Assembly: GCA_021817025.1 (NCBI GenBank)
Contig: JAKAWF010000105.1
Span: forward strand, 1-10,301
Origin: a bacterium
GTDB lineage: Bacteria > Chloroflexota > Dormibacteria > UBA8260 > Bog-877
Length of the DNA: 10,301 nt
Direction of reading: 5' to 3'
Shown here: positions 1-7,761 of the stretch, piece after piece
Layout: every line of letters starts with the position of its first letter
Position numbering within the stretch: position 1 is the first letter of the stretch
Notes under the pieces: generated by a model
What the model saw: the letters and a program-made list of their open reading frames with translations, nothing else
What the model was told of the DNA's origin: nothing
Database searches by the model: none
Translations under genes and position numbers: made by a program

Positions 1-102
1 TAAGACCACTGCCTCGGCGGTGCGCGTTCCACGGTGAGGCCAGAACCGATCCCGGCAACGGGAGAGGAACCCCGAGAAGGGGTGCCACTAGCAGTGGGCT
101 TA
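1..102. repeat. Short segment with imperfect terminal inverted repeats
   Basis: The first 12 bases (TAAGACCACTGC) and bases 91-102 (GCAGTGGGCTTA) are inverted copies matching at 11 of 12 positions. Inside are further short pairings: CCTC at 12-15 with GAGG at 36-39, CCC at 51-53 with GGG at 60-62, and CCCC at 70-73 with GGGG at 79-82 around a GAGAA loop. The right arm ends one base before the stop codon that ends the transposase remnant (103-105). This could be a miniature inverted-repeat element inserted in the transposase gene, the end of a larger mobile element, or a structured RNA. The window starts exactly at the left arm, so a target-site duplication cannot be checked. I did not recognise any known RNA family in it. 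Confidence 0.35.
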
Positions 103-1002
103 CTAGAGTTCACTGTGTGGCAACGGCAGGAAACGCTGCTGGGTGGGGTGCCAGCGGCAGCCGAGCTGCTCCAGTGCCTCTTGCGGCGAGCCGGGCCGCC
201 CACTCTCCGATGGCGACGAAGCTGCGCATCCCCGAGAGAGTGGCGCAGATCGCCACTGCCAGGATGTTCGCTTGGCGGTGCCGGATGCCTCGCCGTTTGC
301 GCGGATCCGGCAAGCTCCTGAGCAGCTCCAAGAGCTCCCCCTGCGAGTCCAGGACGTAGTTCAGATCGGGCAAGTAGGGGCCTCCGGGCTGGAAGGCTGG
401 AACATCGAAGGGGCGGCCAGCCATTCCCGTCCCCGCCGATGCAGCGGTCGGACCCAGATCGACTCGGGCCGACCGTGGTAGTGGTGGCGGCCACCGTTGC
501 GCCGATAGCCCTGGGTCATCCCCAGCTCCTGCCAGCCGGCCGCCCGGTGGCACGTGCCTGCGAAGTCCGGATCTACGAAGGTCTCCGCCAGCACGATCGG
601 GTGGCCGAAGATCTCCTGCCAGTCTGAGGAAAGCCGCCGCAGGTTGGCTCCCAACACCTTCGAGGCGAGGCTCGGGCGCCGTGGCCCGGGCAGGATCAAG
701 AAGCGCAGGTTGTTGGCGATGAAGTGCAGCCGCTGCCATTGCTGGCTCTGAGTCCAGCCGATCCAGCGATCTCGGGGGCCGCACCTGAAGGCAGCGGCAC
801 CCCAGCCGACCAGCGCAACCCAGCTTCCGTCCTGCTCCGCGACGTACTTCAGCGACTGGCCGACCAGGGTCCTGAACCCGAGGCAATGATGGGCCGCCAT
901 CAACTCATCCCAACGGCCGACCTCATCTGGCCTGACCAGCCGCAACAGCGCTGCCAGAGGGCGGCTCTCAGCCCCGGCGGCGCTGCTCTCCAAGGGACCC
1001 AT
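103..1002 (-). pseudogene. Frameshifted, truncated DUF4338 (DruA-like)/ISAs1-family transposase remnant
   Basis: Reading from an ATG at 1002, about 195 residues match DUF4338, the domain of the Druantia protein DruA that is also found with transposases. Supporting motifs are a GFRTLVGQSLKYVA segment, FLILPGPRRPSLASKVLG, and AETFVDPDFAGTCHRAAGWQELGMTQG. This frame stops at 361. The homology continues one frame over (PFDVPAFQPGGPYLPDLNYVL) into the N-terminal region of ISAs1/H-repeat transposases (LLELLRSLPDPRKRRGIRHR and ILAVAICATLSGM). Adding one base in the G run at 410-413 (plus strand) rejoins them. A second shift near 187 moves the reading to PQEALEQLGCRWHPTQQRF, which then stops at 103. 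The whole DDE catalytic region is absent. No convincing ribosome-binding site or terminal inverted repeats were found. I read it as a dead relic. Programmed frameshifting at the first site is conceivable, but the second shift and the truncation argue against function. Confidence 0.75.
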
Positions 1003-1061
1003 CCCCGATGGTACAGCGCACTTCGCTGGAAAAAGCCAGCCCCCTGCCCGACCACTTCACT

Positions 1062-2423
1062 TCAGCCGACTTTGACGTGGCCCTGGGCCCTGGGCTGACT
1101 GGTTGGCCCCTGGGGCACCAACCGGGCGGGCCGGCTGGAGCGGGCAGGGGTGGAGCTGGAAGTGGACCGCCGCACCTGACGCGAGGGAATGAGCGTGGTG
1201 CGCAGCGCCGCCAGGCCGAGCAGCACTCCGGCCAGATACAGCATGCCCCCATCCTGGACCGCCACCACCGAGGCCAGCAGAAGGCCCACCAGCACCAGGA
1301 CGTATCCGGCCGCCAGCAGGGCCAGGCTGGCCCACCCCAGCCGCTCGTCCACCAGGTCCTGCAGCAGTGGAGGGGGTGCCGGCCCGGAGGCCCGCGAGTA
1401 CCGGTGCAGCCAGGCGAGGAAGGGAATGATCTTCTGATAACGGCCCGCGATCGCGAAGCCGACCCCCCCCACGATCGCTGCGTACCCGTAAGCCACGAAC
1501 CAGTTGGGGGGAAAGCCGTGCCCCACCGTCAGGGTGACCCCGATCCCGCAAGCCAGCAGGAGCGAGAGCAGGCTCAGGGCTACGTGGCCCTGCTCCACCG
1601 AGATTCGGCGCCGCCGCCGACGAGTCCACATCCGCGCCAGGTCGAACGCGAACAGGAGCACGGTCGCGGCCAGCGCCGTGGCCGAAGCGGCGACCTCCCA
1701 GCCACCCGGCCGGAGCAGCAGGCTGAGGATCAGAGCCACCAGCGCGGAGTTCCAGAGGCCAAGAACGAGGTAGGCAAACCTCCAGGCGCGCCGGTGGGCC
1801 AAGGCGAACAGCTCCATCAGCTTGTAGGAGACGCCCATCAGGGTGCATCCGAGCCATCCCGCCAGGCCCGCGTGGACATGCGCGGCCAGCATGTTGGGGG
1901 TGATGACGAACCACCGGAACTGCCAGTCCAGCGCCCAGGCAAGGCCAAATCCGATCGTCACCAGCAGCCAGCCCAGTCCGCAGAGCACGAACAGGCCCAT
2001 GGGATGGCGCGCGCGCACGCTGGGATAGCTCAGCAGCAGGGTGGCGGCGAAGATGACGATGCCGACCACCGCCAGGCTGCCGAAGATCGCCACCCCCGGG
2101 GTCCAGTCGAAATAGAAGCTGGGCACGAAGCCCGCGACCCCGGCGGCGTACAGGATGAAGTTCCAGCGCCCGATCTCGGGCGCTGCCAGGGAGGCCTGGA
2201 GCGCGACGGGGAACAGCTGGTAGAGCGCGCCCATGATGGTCATGGTCACCCACCCCAGCACCACCAGGTGGGTGAGCGCGAAGATCTTGGGGTCGTCGAA
2301 GCCGGCGACCAGATCGGCAGCCAGCAGCGGCACCGCCACCGCTGCCAGCACCCAGGCCAGCATGCCGGTTGCGAGATACCTCAGCGGCAACCACATCTCT
2401 GGCGAGCGCTGCGGTCTGATCAC
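1062..2423 (-). CDS. Heme-copper oxidase subunit I-like multi-pass membrane protein
   Basis: The product is 453 residues with about 12 hydrophobic segments (roughly residues 16-38, 48-72, 88-105, 112-132, 142-164, 178-200, 214-236, 245-262, 280-300, 308-327, 363-385 and 393-409). Candidate heme or metal ligands are His52 in THLVVLGWVTMTIMGALY and His182/His184 in AAHVHAGLAGWLG. The latter is followed by MGVSYKLMELFAL, and later by KIIPFLAWLHRY (330-341). These patterns resemble the NO-reductase/cbb3-like branch of heme-copper oxidase subunit I and related orphan membrane proteins. I do not see the full canonical ligand set, and no subunit II or cytochrome c gene lies nearby, so respiratory function is uncertain. 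The last 40 residues are rich in Ser, Pro, Arg and Ala and look poorly conserved. The GTG start at 2423 is chosen because it overlaps the stop of an upstream leader ORF. An ATG at 2396 (residue 10) is an alternative. Neither has a strong ribosome-binding site. Confidence 0.6.
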   Translation of the reverse strand: MIRPQRSPEMWLPLRYLATGMLAWVLAAVAVPLLAADLVAGFDDPKIFALTHLVVLGWVTMTIMGALYQLFPVALQASLAAPEIGRWNFILYAAGVAGFVPSFYFDWTPGVAIFGSLAVVGIVIFAATLLLSYPSVRARHPMGLFVLCGLGWLLVTIGFGLAWALDWQFRWFVITPNMLAAHVHAGLAGWLGCTLMGVSYKLMELFALAHRRAWRFAYLVLGLWNSALVALILSLLLRPGGWEVAASATALAATVLLFAFDLARMWTRRRRRRISVEQGHVALSLLSLLLACGIGVTLTVGHGFPPNWFVAYGYAAIVGGVGFAIAGRYQKIIPFLAWLHRYSRASGPAPPPLLQDLVDERLGWASLALLAAGYVLVLVGLLLASVVAVQDGGMLYLAGVLLGLAALRTTLIPSRQVRRSTSSSTPARSSRPARLVPQGPTSQPRAQGHVKVG

Positions 2424-2449
2424 AGCCTGAGCTTTCTTACCAGGTTCAT
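2420..2449 (-). CDS. Possible 9-residue leader ORF (MNLVRKLRL)
   Basis: Nine codons run from an ATG at 2449 to a TGA at 2422-2420. The TGA overlaps the GTG start of the downstream membrane protein (2423-2421) as GTGA, the arrangement typical of translational coupling. The ATG lies 6 nt after an extended -10 box, so the transcript would begin at or next to this codon and be leaderless. The main GTG start has no clear Shine-Dalgarno site, which fits re-initiation by ribosomes ending on the leader. The peptide has no obvious run of one regulatory amino acid, so classic attenuation is not suggested. It is too short to prove by composition and could be chance. Confidence 0.4.
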   Translation of the reverse strand: MNLVRKLRL

Positions 2450-2455
2450 CGTTTA

Positions 2456-2464
2456 ATTATCCCA
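2456..2464 (-). promoter_or_regulatory. Extended -10 promoter of the oxidase-like gene
   Basis: On the minus strand the sequence reads TGGGATAAT, a TGn extension followed by GATAAT (5 of 6 matches to TATAAT). It lies in the most AT-rich patch of the intergenic region. No good -35 box sits 17 nt upstream, as is common for extended -10 promoters. Transcription would start near 2449, at the ATG of the leader ORF. Confidence 0.5.
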
Positions 2465-2550
2465 TGGCGGGTTCTCAGCTCGGTCTTGTGCGATGGGGAC
2501 CCCGTTCCCAGCGTCGTGCGCCCCGGCGGGACGGCGGCCCGTGGGCGAGA

Positions 2551-2559
2551 TGCGACAAT
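2551..2559 (+). promoter_or_regulatory. Extended -10 promoter of the lipid gene block
   Basis: TGCGACAAT is a TGn extension plus GACAAT, ending 6 nt before the ATG at 2566. This is the spacing expected for a leaderless transcript. No Shine-Dalgarno site precedes that ATG at a usual distance. No -35 match is seen. The box mirrors the divergent TGGGATAAT box about 90 bp away. Confidence 0.42.
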
Positions 2560-2565
2560 CCGAAG

Positions 2566-3453
2566 ATGGCCGATCCGACGGCGCCGCGGGCGAAGGCGGC
2601 GCTCCGGGGGGGACTCGACCTGGCCGCCGCCGGGCTCCATCTTCTCGGCCCCCACCGCTACCGGGTCTCGGACGCGCTTGCCAACGCGGCCTTCGCCATC
2701 CAGCCAGCCCGCCGCCGCGCCGCGATGAGGAACTACCGGAGAGTCTTCCCAGAGCTGGGCCCCCGCCAGGCGCGCCGGCTGGCCCGGCGCAGCTTCCAGG
2801 AGTACGGCCGCATCAGTCTCGACTTCGTCTACGTGCACCGGCTGCCCCGGCCCCAGCTGATCTCACTCGGCCGGGGAGTCGGCTTCGAACATGCCCTCAG
2901 GCTCAGGGCGGAAGGACGGGGGGGGATCATGGTCCTCTTCCACCTCGGCACCTGGGACGCCGCCGGCGCCTGGGCCCACGCGGTGGGGATCCCGCTGACC
3001 GTGGTGATGGCGGACGAGGGAACTCGTTCCATCCAGGATCTGGTGATCTGGGCGCGGGGAGAGATGGGCCTGCGGACGGTGCTGGCCTCGAGGTCGGCGC
3101 GGACGGTCCTCCAGACCCTGCGCGGGGGTGGCTTCGTGGCCCTCTTGGCGGACATTCCCGGCGACACCCCGAGCCTGGAGGTCGAGTTTCTGGGCCATCA
3201 CACCCGCTTCTCAGCGGCGCCGTCCATGCTGGCCGCCCGGACCGGCTGCCCGCTGCTACCGGTGGTGGCCACCCGCAGCCCCAGTGGCACCTACCTGGTC
3301 GAGGTCCACCCGCCCCTCTACATCGCCCCTGACCAGGACCCGGCCCGGGCCCTCCGGCCTCTGCTGGCGGTCTTCGAGAGGGCGGTCAGGCGCTGGCCCG
3401 AGCAGTGGTATCCCTTTGAGGAGGGCCGCCTGGTTGACCTCGATCCAGGCTGA
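2566..3453 (+). CDS. LpxL/PatA-type lipid acyltransferase
   Basis: The product is 295 residues from the ATG at 2566, close to the usual size for this family. An upstream in-frame ATG at 2464 would add 34 residues of arginine-rich, non-homologous sequence and would put the promoter-like box inside the gene, so I prefer 2566. The HX4D active-site motif is visible as FHLGTWD (His126, Asp131). Downstream are GGGFVALLADIPGD, an EFLGHHTRFSAAPSMLAARTG block and a YLVEVHPPL strand, in the order seen in LpxL/HtrB and phosphatidylinositol mannoside acyltransferases. The family transfers an acyl chain from acyl-CoA or acyl-ACP to a glycolipid at the cytoplasmic face of the membrane. It overlaps the following glycosyltransferase gene, as patA and pimA lie adjacent in mycobacteria. 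The actual acceptor cannot be read from the sequence. Confidence 0.85.
   Translation: MADPTAPRAKAALRGGLDLAAAGLHLLGPHRYRVSDALANAAFAIQPARRRAAMRNYRRVFPELGPRQARRLARRSFQEYGRISLDFVYVHRLPRPQLISLGRGVGFEHALRLRAEGRGGIMVLFHLGTWDAAGAWAHAVGIPLTVVMADEGTRSIQDLVIWARGEMGLRTVLASRSARTVLQTLRGGGFVALLADIPGDTPSLEVEFLGHHTRFSAAPSMLAARTGCPLLPVVATRSPSGTYLVEVHPPLYIAPDQDPARALRPLLAVFERAVRRWPEQWYPFEEGRLVDLDPG
3418..3425 (+). promoter_or_regulatory. Shine-Dalgarno site that decides a TTG start
   Basis: GAGGAGGG lies 8 nt before a TTG at 3434, inside the end of the acyltransferase gene. The alternative TTG at 3467, which would give the more family-like N-terminus MRVAFLGH, has no ribosome-binding site. This favours 3434 and a 20-nt overlap with translational coupling. 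Confidence 0.6.
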
Positions 3454-4609
3454 TGGCGCCCGCCCCTTGCGGGTGGCGTTCCTGGGGCACGCGGTGGGCC
3501 GCCACGCCGACGGGCTGACCAGCTACTCGGAGGAGGTCGCCGAGGGACTCGTAAAGCGCGGCGAGGAGGTCTTCTTCCACCACGCCAGGCGGGACGGCAG
3601 CCAGGTGCCCGTCGACCCTGGCCATGCGGTCGCCTGGGCCACCATGCGCTTCAAGACCGCGACCATGCCCATGCCCGGATTCCGTCCCCGGATGCACCGC
3701 TGGCTCGCCGCCCACCGCCCCGACGTCACCCACTGCTCATTGAGCTTCACCCTGGACGATGGGTGGGTGGGCGCGGCGGCCGAGCGCCTCGGCAGCGCCC
3801 GGGTGGTCACGTTCCACCTTCCCTTCGGCCGGGAGGGGAGTGGCCGGGCCGTGGTGATGCGTGAGCTGCACCGGTTCTGGGCCCGCCGGCTGGACCACTA
3901 CCAGCGGGTGATCGTCTTCACCGAGGAACACCGGCTGCGGCTGGCGGAGGTGGGCGTGGGGATCGGGCGGATCGAGGTCCTGCCCAATGCCGTGGACACC
4001 GAGCGCTTCTCGCCGGGGCCGAGCCGACTCCGGGGAGAGCGCCTGCCAGGGGCGGCGCTCGTGGTCGGCTTCGCCGGCCGGCTGGACCCGGAGAAGGGAG
4101 TGAGGGAACTGCTGGCGGGCTTCGAGCGCGCCGAGCTCGGACCCCGGGCCCGCCTGCTGCTCGCGGGGCGGGGGGCACTGGAGCGTCAGGTGCGCCAGCT
4201 GGCCGAGCGTGATCCCCGGGTGGTCTACCTCGGCCAGCTGCGGCGGCTGGAGGACCGGGTCGACTTCTGGCGAGCCGTCGATGTCTTCTGCCTGCCATCG
4301 AGTGCCGAGGGGCTGTCGATATCCCTGCTGGAGGCGATTGCCAGCGGCTGCGCCGCGGCCGTGACGCCCGCCGGGGGGTTGCTGGCGGCCGCTGCCGGGG
4401 GGGTTGCCCTCGACCCCGCCCGGCTGGCCGACTCGGTGGCGGAGCAGCTGCACGGGATCGCGCCGGAGCGGGCGGGGGAGCTGGGCCTGCACGCGCGCGA
4501 GGAGGCGCTGCGTCATCATGGCCTGGATGCGATGCTGGACCGATTGCTGGCCATCTACCGAAGCTGCATGAACGAGCAGGGCCATCCGGGCAGGAGGACG
4601 CCCGCGTGA
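3434..4609 (+). CDS. GT4-family glycosyltransferase (PimA-like position)
   Basis: The product is 391 residues from the TTG at 3434 (or 380 from the TTG at 3467). The N-terminal Rossmann domain begins RVAFLGHAVG with a glycine-containing nucleotide loop. The linker PNAVDTERFSPG (184-195) leads to the C-terminal domain with GRLDPEKG (Arg216 and Lys221, the donor-phosphate-binding pair). The EX7E signature is AEGLSISLLEAIASG (Glu292 and Glu300). This is a retaining GT-B enzyme that moves a sugar from a nucleotide-sugar donor to an acceptor at the cytoplasmic membrane face. It follows a PatA-like acyltransferase, so a phosphatidylinositol or diacylglycerol type acceptor is plausible, but the substrate is inference. 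Its last four bases overlap the next start (GTGA). An ATG at 3453 is out of frame with the protein and is not used. Confidence 0.85.
   Translation: MTSIQADGARPLRVAFLGHAVGRHADGLTSYSEEVAEGLVKRGEEVFFHHARRDGSQVPVDPGHAVAWATMRFKTATMPMPGFRPRMHRWLAAHRPDVTHCSLSFTLDDGWVGAAAERLGSARVVTFHLPFGREGSGRAVVMRELHRFWARRLDHYQRVIVFTEEHRLRLAEVGVGIGRIEVLPNAVDTERFSPGPSRLRGERLPGAALVVGFAGRLDPEKGVRELLAGFERAELGPRARLLLAGRGALERQVRQLAERDPRVVYLGQLRRLEDRVDFWRAVDVFCLPSSAEGLSISLLEAIASGCAAAVTPAGGLLAAAAGGVALDPARLADSVAEQLHGIAPERAGELGLHAREEALRHHGLDAMLDRLLAIYRSCMNEQGHPGRRTPA
4592..4597 (+). promoter_or_regulatory. Shine-Dalgarno site of the degV-like gene
   Basis: AGGAGG sits 8 nt before the GTG at 4606, inside the end of the glycosyltransferase gene. 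It is a full match to the anti-Shine-Dalgarno core and fixes the GTG start that overlaps the upstream stop. Confidence 0.7.
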
Positions 4610-5487
4610 GTGCAGACCTGCTGACGGCGCTGGTGGTGGACAGCGGCGCCTGCCTGGACCCCGTTCAGGCACAGGCCGCCGGGGTGACGGTGGTGCCGAT
4701 GTCCATCGAGGTGGACGGGCGCAGTCTGCGCGACGGTGTGGACATCACCAGCGACGAGTTCTACGCCCGCCTGAGCCAGCCGGGGCCGCTTCCCAGCAGC
4801 AGCTCCCCTTCGCCGGGCGACTACCTGGCCGCCTTCCGGGAGGCCCCCGCCGCCGACATCCTCTGCCTCACCATCCCCGCCCGATTCTCCACCATGATCC
4901 GCTCCGCCACCCTGGCGGGGGAGCTGCTCAGGGCCGAGCAGCCGCAGAGGCGGGTCGAGGTGATGGACACCGGCACCGCGGCCGGCGGCTTCACCCTGGT
5001 GGCGGAGGCGGCCGCCTCCGCCTGCGCGGCCGGGCTCCCGCTGGAGCGGGTGGCCGCCCACACCCGTGAGGTCGCCCGCAGCGCTCACGTGATCGCCGCC
5101 CTCGACACCATGCGCTTCCTGGTCCGCAGCGGCCGGGTGCCGGCCCTCGCCGGGCTCGGCAGCGACCTCCTCCACGTCCGGCCGGTGTTCTCCTTCACCG
5201 CCGGCGACGTCCAGCGGCTGGCCTTGGTGCGGGGGACCAGGCGGGCGCTTCGGGTCGTGGCCCAGAGCCTGCGGGAGCGGGTGGCCCAGGACCTCGCGGT
5301 CAGGCTGGCGATCTTCTGCGGCGGCGCCCCGGCCTCGGTGCCGGCGCTGGTCGAGAGCCTCCGGGAGCTCTTCGGCGACCGGCCCATAGAGCGGCTCGAC
5401 CTCACCCCGGTGATGGCTCTGCACACCGGCCCCGGCCTGATCGGAGCCGCCGCGGTCGCTGACCTGCCGCTGCCGTCGCGCGACTGA
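4606..5487 (+). CDS. DegV-family fatty-acid-binding protein
   Basis: The product is 293 residues, typical for DegV/FakB proteins. Hallmarks in order are TALVVDSGACLD (7-18, usually TDSTADL), PSSSSPSPGDYLAAF (63-77, usually TSQPSPGEF), the FSTMIRSA helix start, ALDTMRFLVRSGRVPA (165-180, a very conserved DegV segment), RPVFSFTAGDVQ, and PVMALHTGPGLIGAA (268-282) containing the HTGPG ligand-site motif. Family members bind a single fatty acid, and in Firmicutes FakB presents it to the kinase FakA to make acyl-phosphate. No FakA-like kinase is in the window. Lying between a lipid acyltransferase/glycosyltransferase pair and a PlsY-like gene, which would use acyl-phosphate, it fits a role in acyl-chain supply. 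That partnership is inferred. Confidence 0.88.
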   Translation: MSADLLTALVVDSGACLDPVQAQAAGVTVVPMSIEVDGRSLRDGVDITSDEFYARLSQPGPLPSSSSPSPGDYLAAFREAPAADILCLTIPARFSTMIRSATLAGELLRAEQPQRRVEVMDTGTAAGGFTLVAEAAASACAAGLPLERVAAHTREVARSAHVIAALDTMRFLVRSGRVPALAGLGSDLLHVRPVFSFTAGDVQRLALVRGTRRALRVVAQSLRERVAQDLAVRLAIFCGGAPASVPALVESLRELFGDRPIERLDLTPVMALHTGPGLIGAAAVADLPLPSRD

Positions 5488-5530
5488 GCGGGATGAGGCG
5501 CGCCCGTCCGAGGCCCACCGTTCGACCCAA

Positions 5531-5553
5531 GGGGGCCCGGATTCAGGGTCCCC
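5531..5553 (+). terminator. Strong hairpin between degV-like and plsY-like genes
   Basis: GGGGGCCC (5531-5538) pairs with GGGTCCCC (5546-5553) across a 7-nt loop, GGATTCA. This gives an 8-bp stem with one G-U pair if transcribed. No T run follows, so it is not a classical intrinsic terminator. It could be a termination or processing site, or an mRNA-stabilising structure. The rest of the 162-nt gap is extremely G/C-rich (for example around 5590-5617) and shows no gene or clear promoter. Confidence 0.35.
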
Positions 5554-5649
5554 GGCATCCGGCCGCTCCCCCACTCGAGGCGGGAGGCCTCGGCCGGGGG
5601 AGGGGCCGCCCCCCCTGCCGCCGCAGCTCGTCGCCCGCGGGCCGACCCG

Positions 5650-6335
5650 ATGCTGGCTGAGGTCGGGCCGCTGCGAGCCCCTCTCGGAGTGGGGCTGCTG
5701 TGGGTCGGTGCCTACCTCCTGGGCGGGGTCCCGGTGGGCTGGTTGATGGGGCGAGCCGCCGGGGTCGACCTGCGCCGTGTCGGCACCGGCAAGATCGGCA
5801 CCAGCAACCTCTTCCACGAGGTCGGCCTGCTCCCGGCGGCCTTCGTGGGCCCGCTCCAGTTCAGCCAGGGGCTGGCCCCGGTGCTGGCCGCCCAGCTGCT
5901 CCACGCCAGCAGCTGGGTCGCCGCCGGAGCCGGGCTGATGGCCGTGATCGGGAATGGATGGCCGTTCTACTTCCGCTACAACGGGGGACGCGGGGTGGCC
6001 ACCGCCACCGGCGCGATCGCCCTGTGGTCATGGCTCGGGCTGGGCTTTCTGCTCTGCCTTCTGGGCGGCGGCCAGATACTCCGCCGGAGCGGGCTCGGAG
6101 TCCTGCTGGCGTACCTGCTCCTGCCCCTCGCCCTGGCGCTGGCGGGGGCGCCCGGGGCCTATGCGGTGGCCTCCGTCGGGGTCGTCATCTGCCTGCTGCT
6201 GCGGCGCTTCGAGGGCTACCACTTCGGCCCCCGGATCGAGGGCGCGCCGCCTGACAGCTGGCGCCGGCGGCTGCTCGACGACTGGCGGCCCGGCCCCGCC
6301 CCGGCCGCCCTCGACGAGCCCTTAGACTCGAGCGC

Positions 6336-6339
<4 letters not shown>
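5650..6339 (+). CDS. Divergent PlsY-like glycerol-3-phosphate acyltransferase
   Basis: The product is 229 residues with 5-6 membrane segments and the PlsY layout. LLGGVPVGWLMGR is followed by motif 1 as GTGKIGTSN (45-53, usual GSGNIGATN) and by the GGRGVATATGA block (112-122, usual GGKGVAT). PlsY moves an acyl group from acyl-phosphate to glycerol-3-phosphate to start phospholipid synthesis. Several family-conserved positions differ: the His before the glycine block is Asn102 (GNGWPFYF), the DxxKG segment reads QFSQG (70-74), and the C-terminal RHreNI...GTE segment reads RRFEGYHFGPRIEG. It may therefore be a paralogue with altered activity or substrate. The ATG at 5650 has only a weak ribosome-binding site. 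Its stop overlaps the fumarase start as ATGA. Confidence 0.75.
6323..6328 (+). promoter_or_regulatory. Possible leaderless -10 box before fumC
   Basis: TAGACT fits the TANNNT consensus and ends 7 nt before the fumarase ATG at 6336, inside the end of the plsY-like gene. No Shine-Dalgarno site precedes this ATG. An internal promoter giving a leaderless fumarase transcript would explain both. No TGn extension or -35 box is seen. Confidence 0.35.
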
Positions 6340-7744
<1,405 letters not shown>

Positions 7745-7751
<7 letters not shown>

Positions 7752-7761
7752 AGGTCAGCCG
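7745..7761. terminator. Hairpin spanning two convergent stop codons
   Basis: CGGCTGA (7745-7751) and TCAGCCG (7755-7761) form a perfect 7-bp stem around the 3-nt loop AGG. The fumarase stop (TGA 7749-7751) and the stop of the convergent gene (TCA on plus, 7755-7757) are mirror parts of the stem. A symmetrical hairpin between convergent genes fits a bidirectional termination or transcript-end-protecting role. No T tract follows on either side, so termination is unproven. Confidence 0.4.

Noticed and set aside
1..102. A cobalamin or glycine riboswitch (fragments such as GCCACT and GGGAGAGG look similar)
   Set aside because: The remaining conserved boxes and their order are missing, and no sensible downstream gene exists on either strand.
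103..1002. A Druantia anti-phage defence system
   Set aside because: Only a DruA-like domain is present. It is frameshifted and joined to transposase sequence, and no other Druantia genes are in the window.
1025..1040. An intrinsic terminator for the oxidase-like gene (GCTGG/CCAGC stem with T-rich loop on the minus strand)
   Set aside because: The T run lies in the loop rather than after the stem, and the stem is only 5 bp.
1101..1123. A hairpin (GGTTGG/CCAACC) near the end of the oxidase-like gene
   Set aside because: It lies inside the coding frame, is interrupted by a mismatch and has no T tract, so it is not called as a terminator.
1008..2456. A 482-codon plus-strand open frame opposite the oxidase-like gene
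   Set aside because: Gln/Arg/Gly/His-rich translation with no domain pattern. It is the antisense of a convincing membrane protein in high-GC DNA, where stops are rare.
2464..2565. The upstream in-frame ATG at 2464 as the acyltransferase start
   Set aside because: It adds 34 arginine-rich residues outside the family length and lies in the divergent promoter region. The ATG at 2566 matches the domain start and the -10 spacing.
4555..5904. A 449-codon minus-strand open frame across the degV-like gene and the gap
   Set aside because: Low-complexity Gly/Arg/Gln/Pro/His composition, opposite genes with clear motifs and start signals, so a GC-driven shadow.
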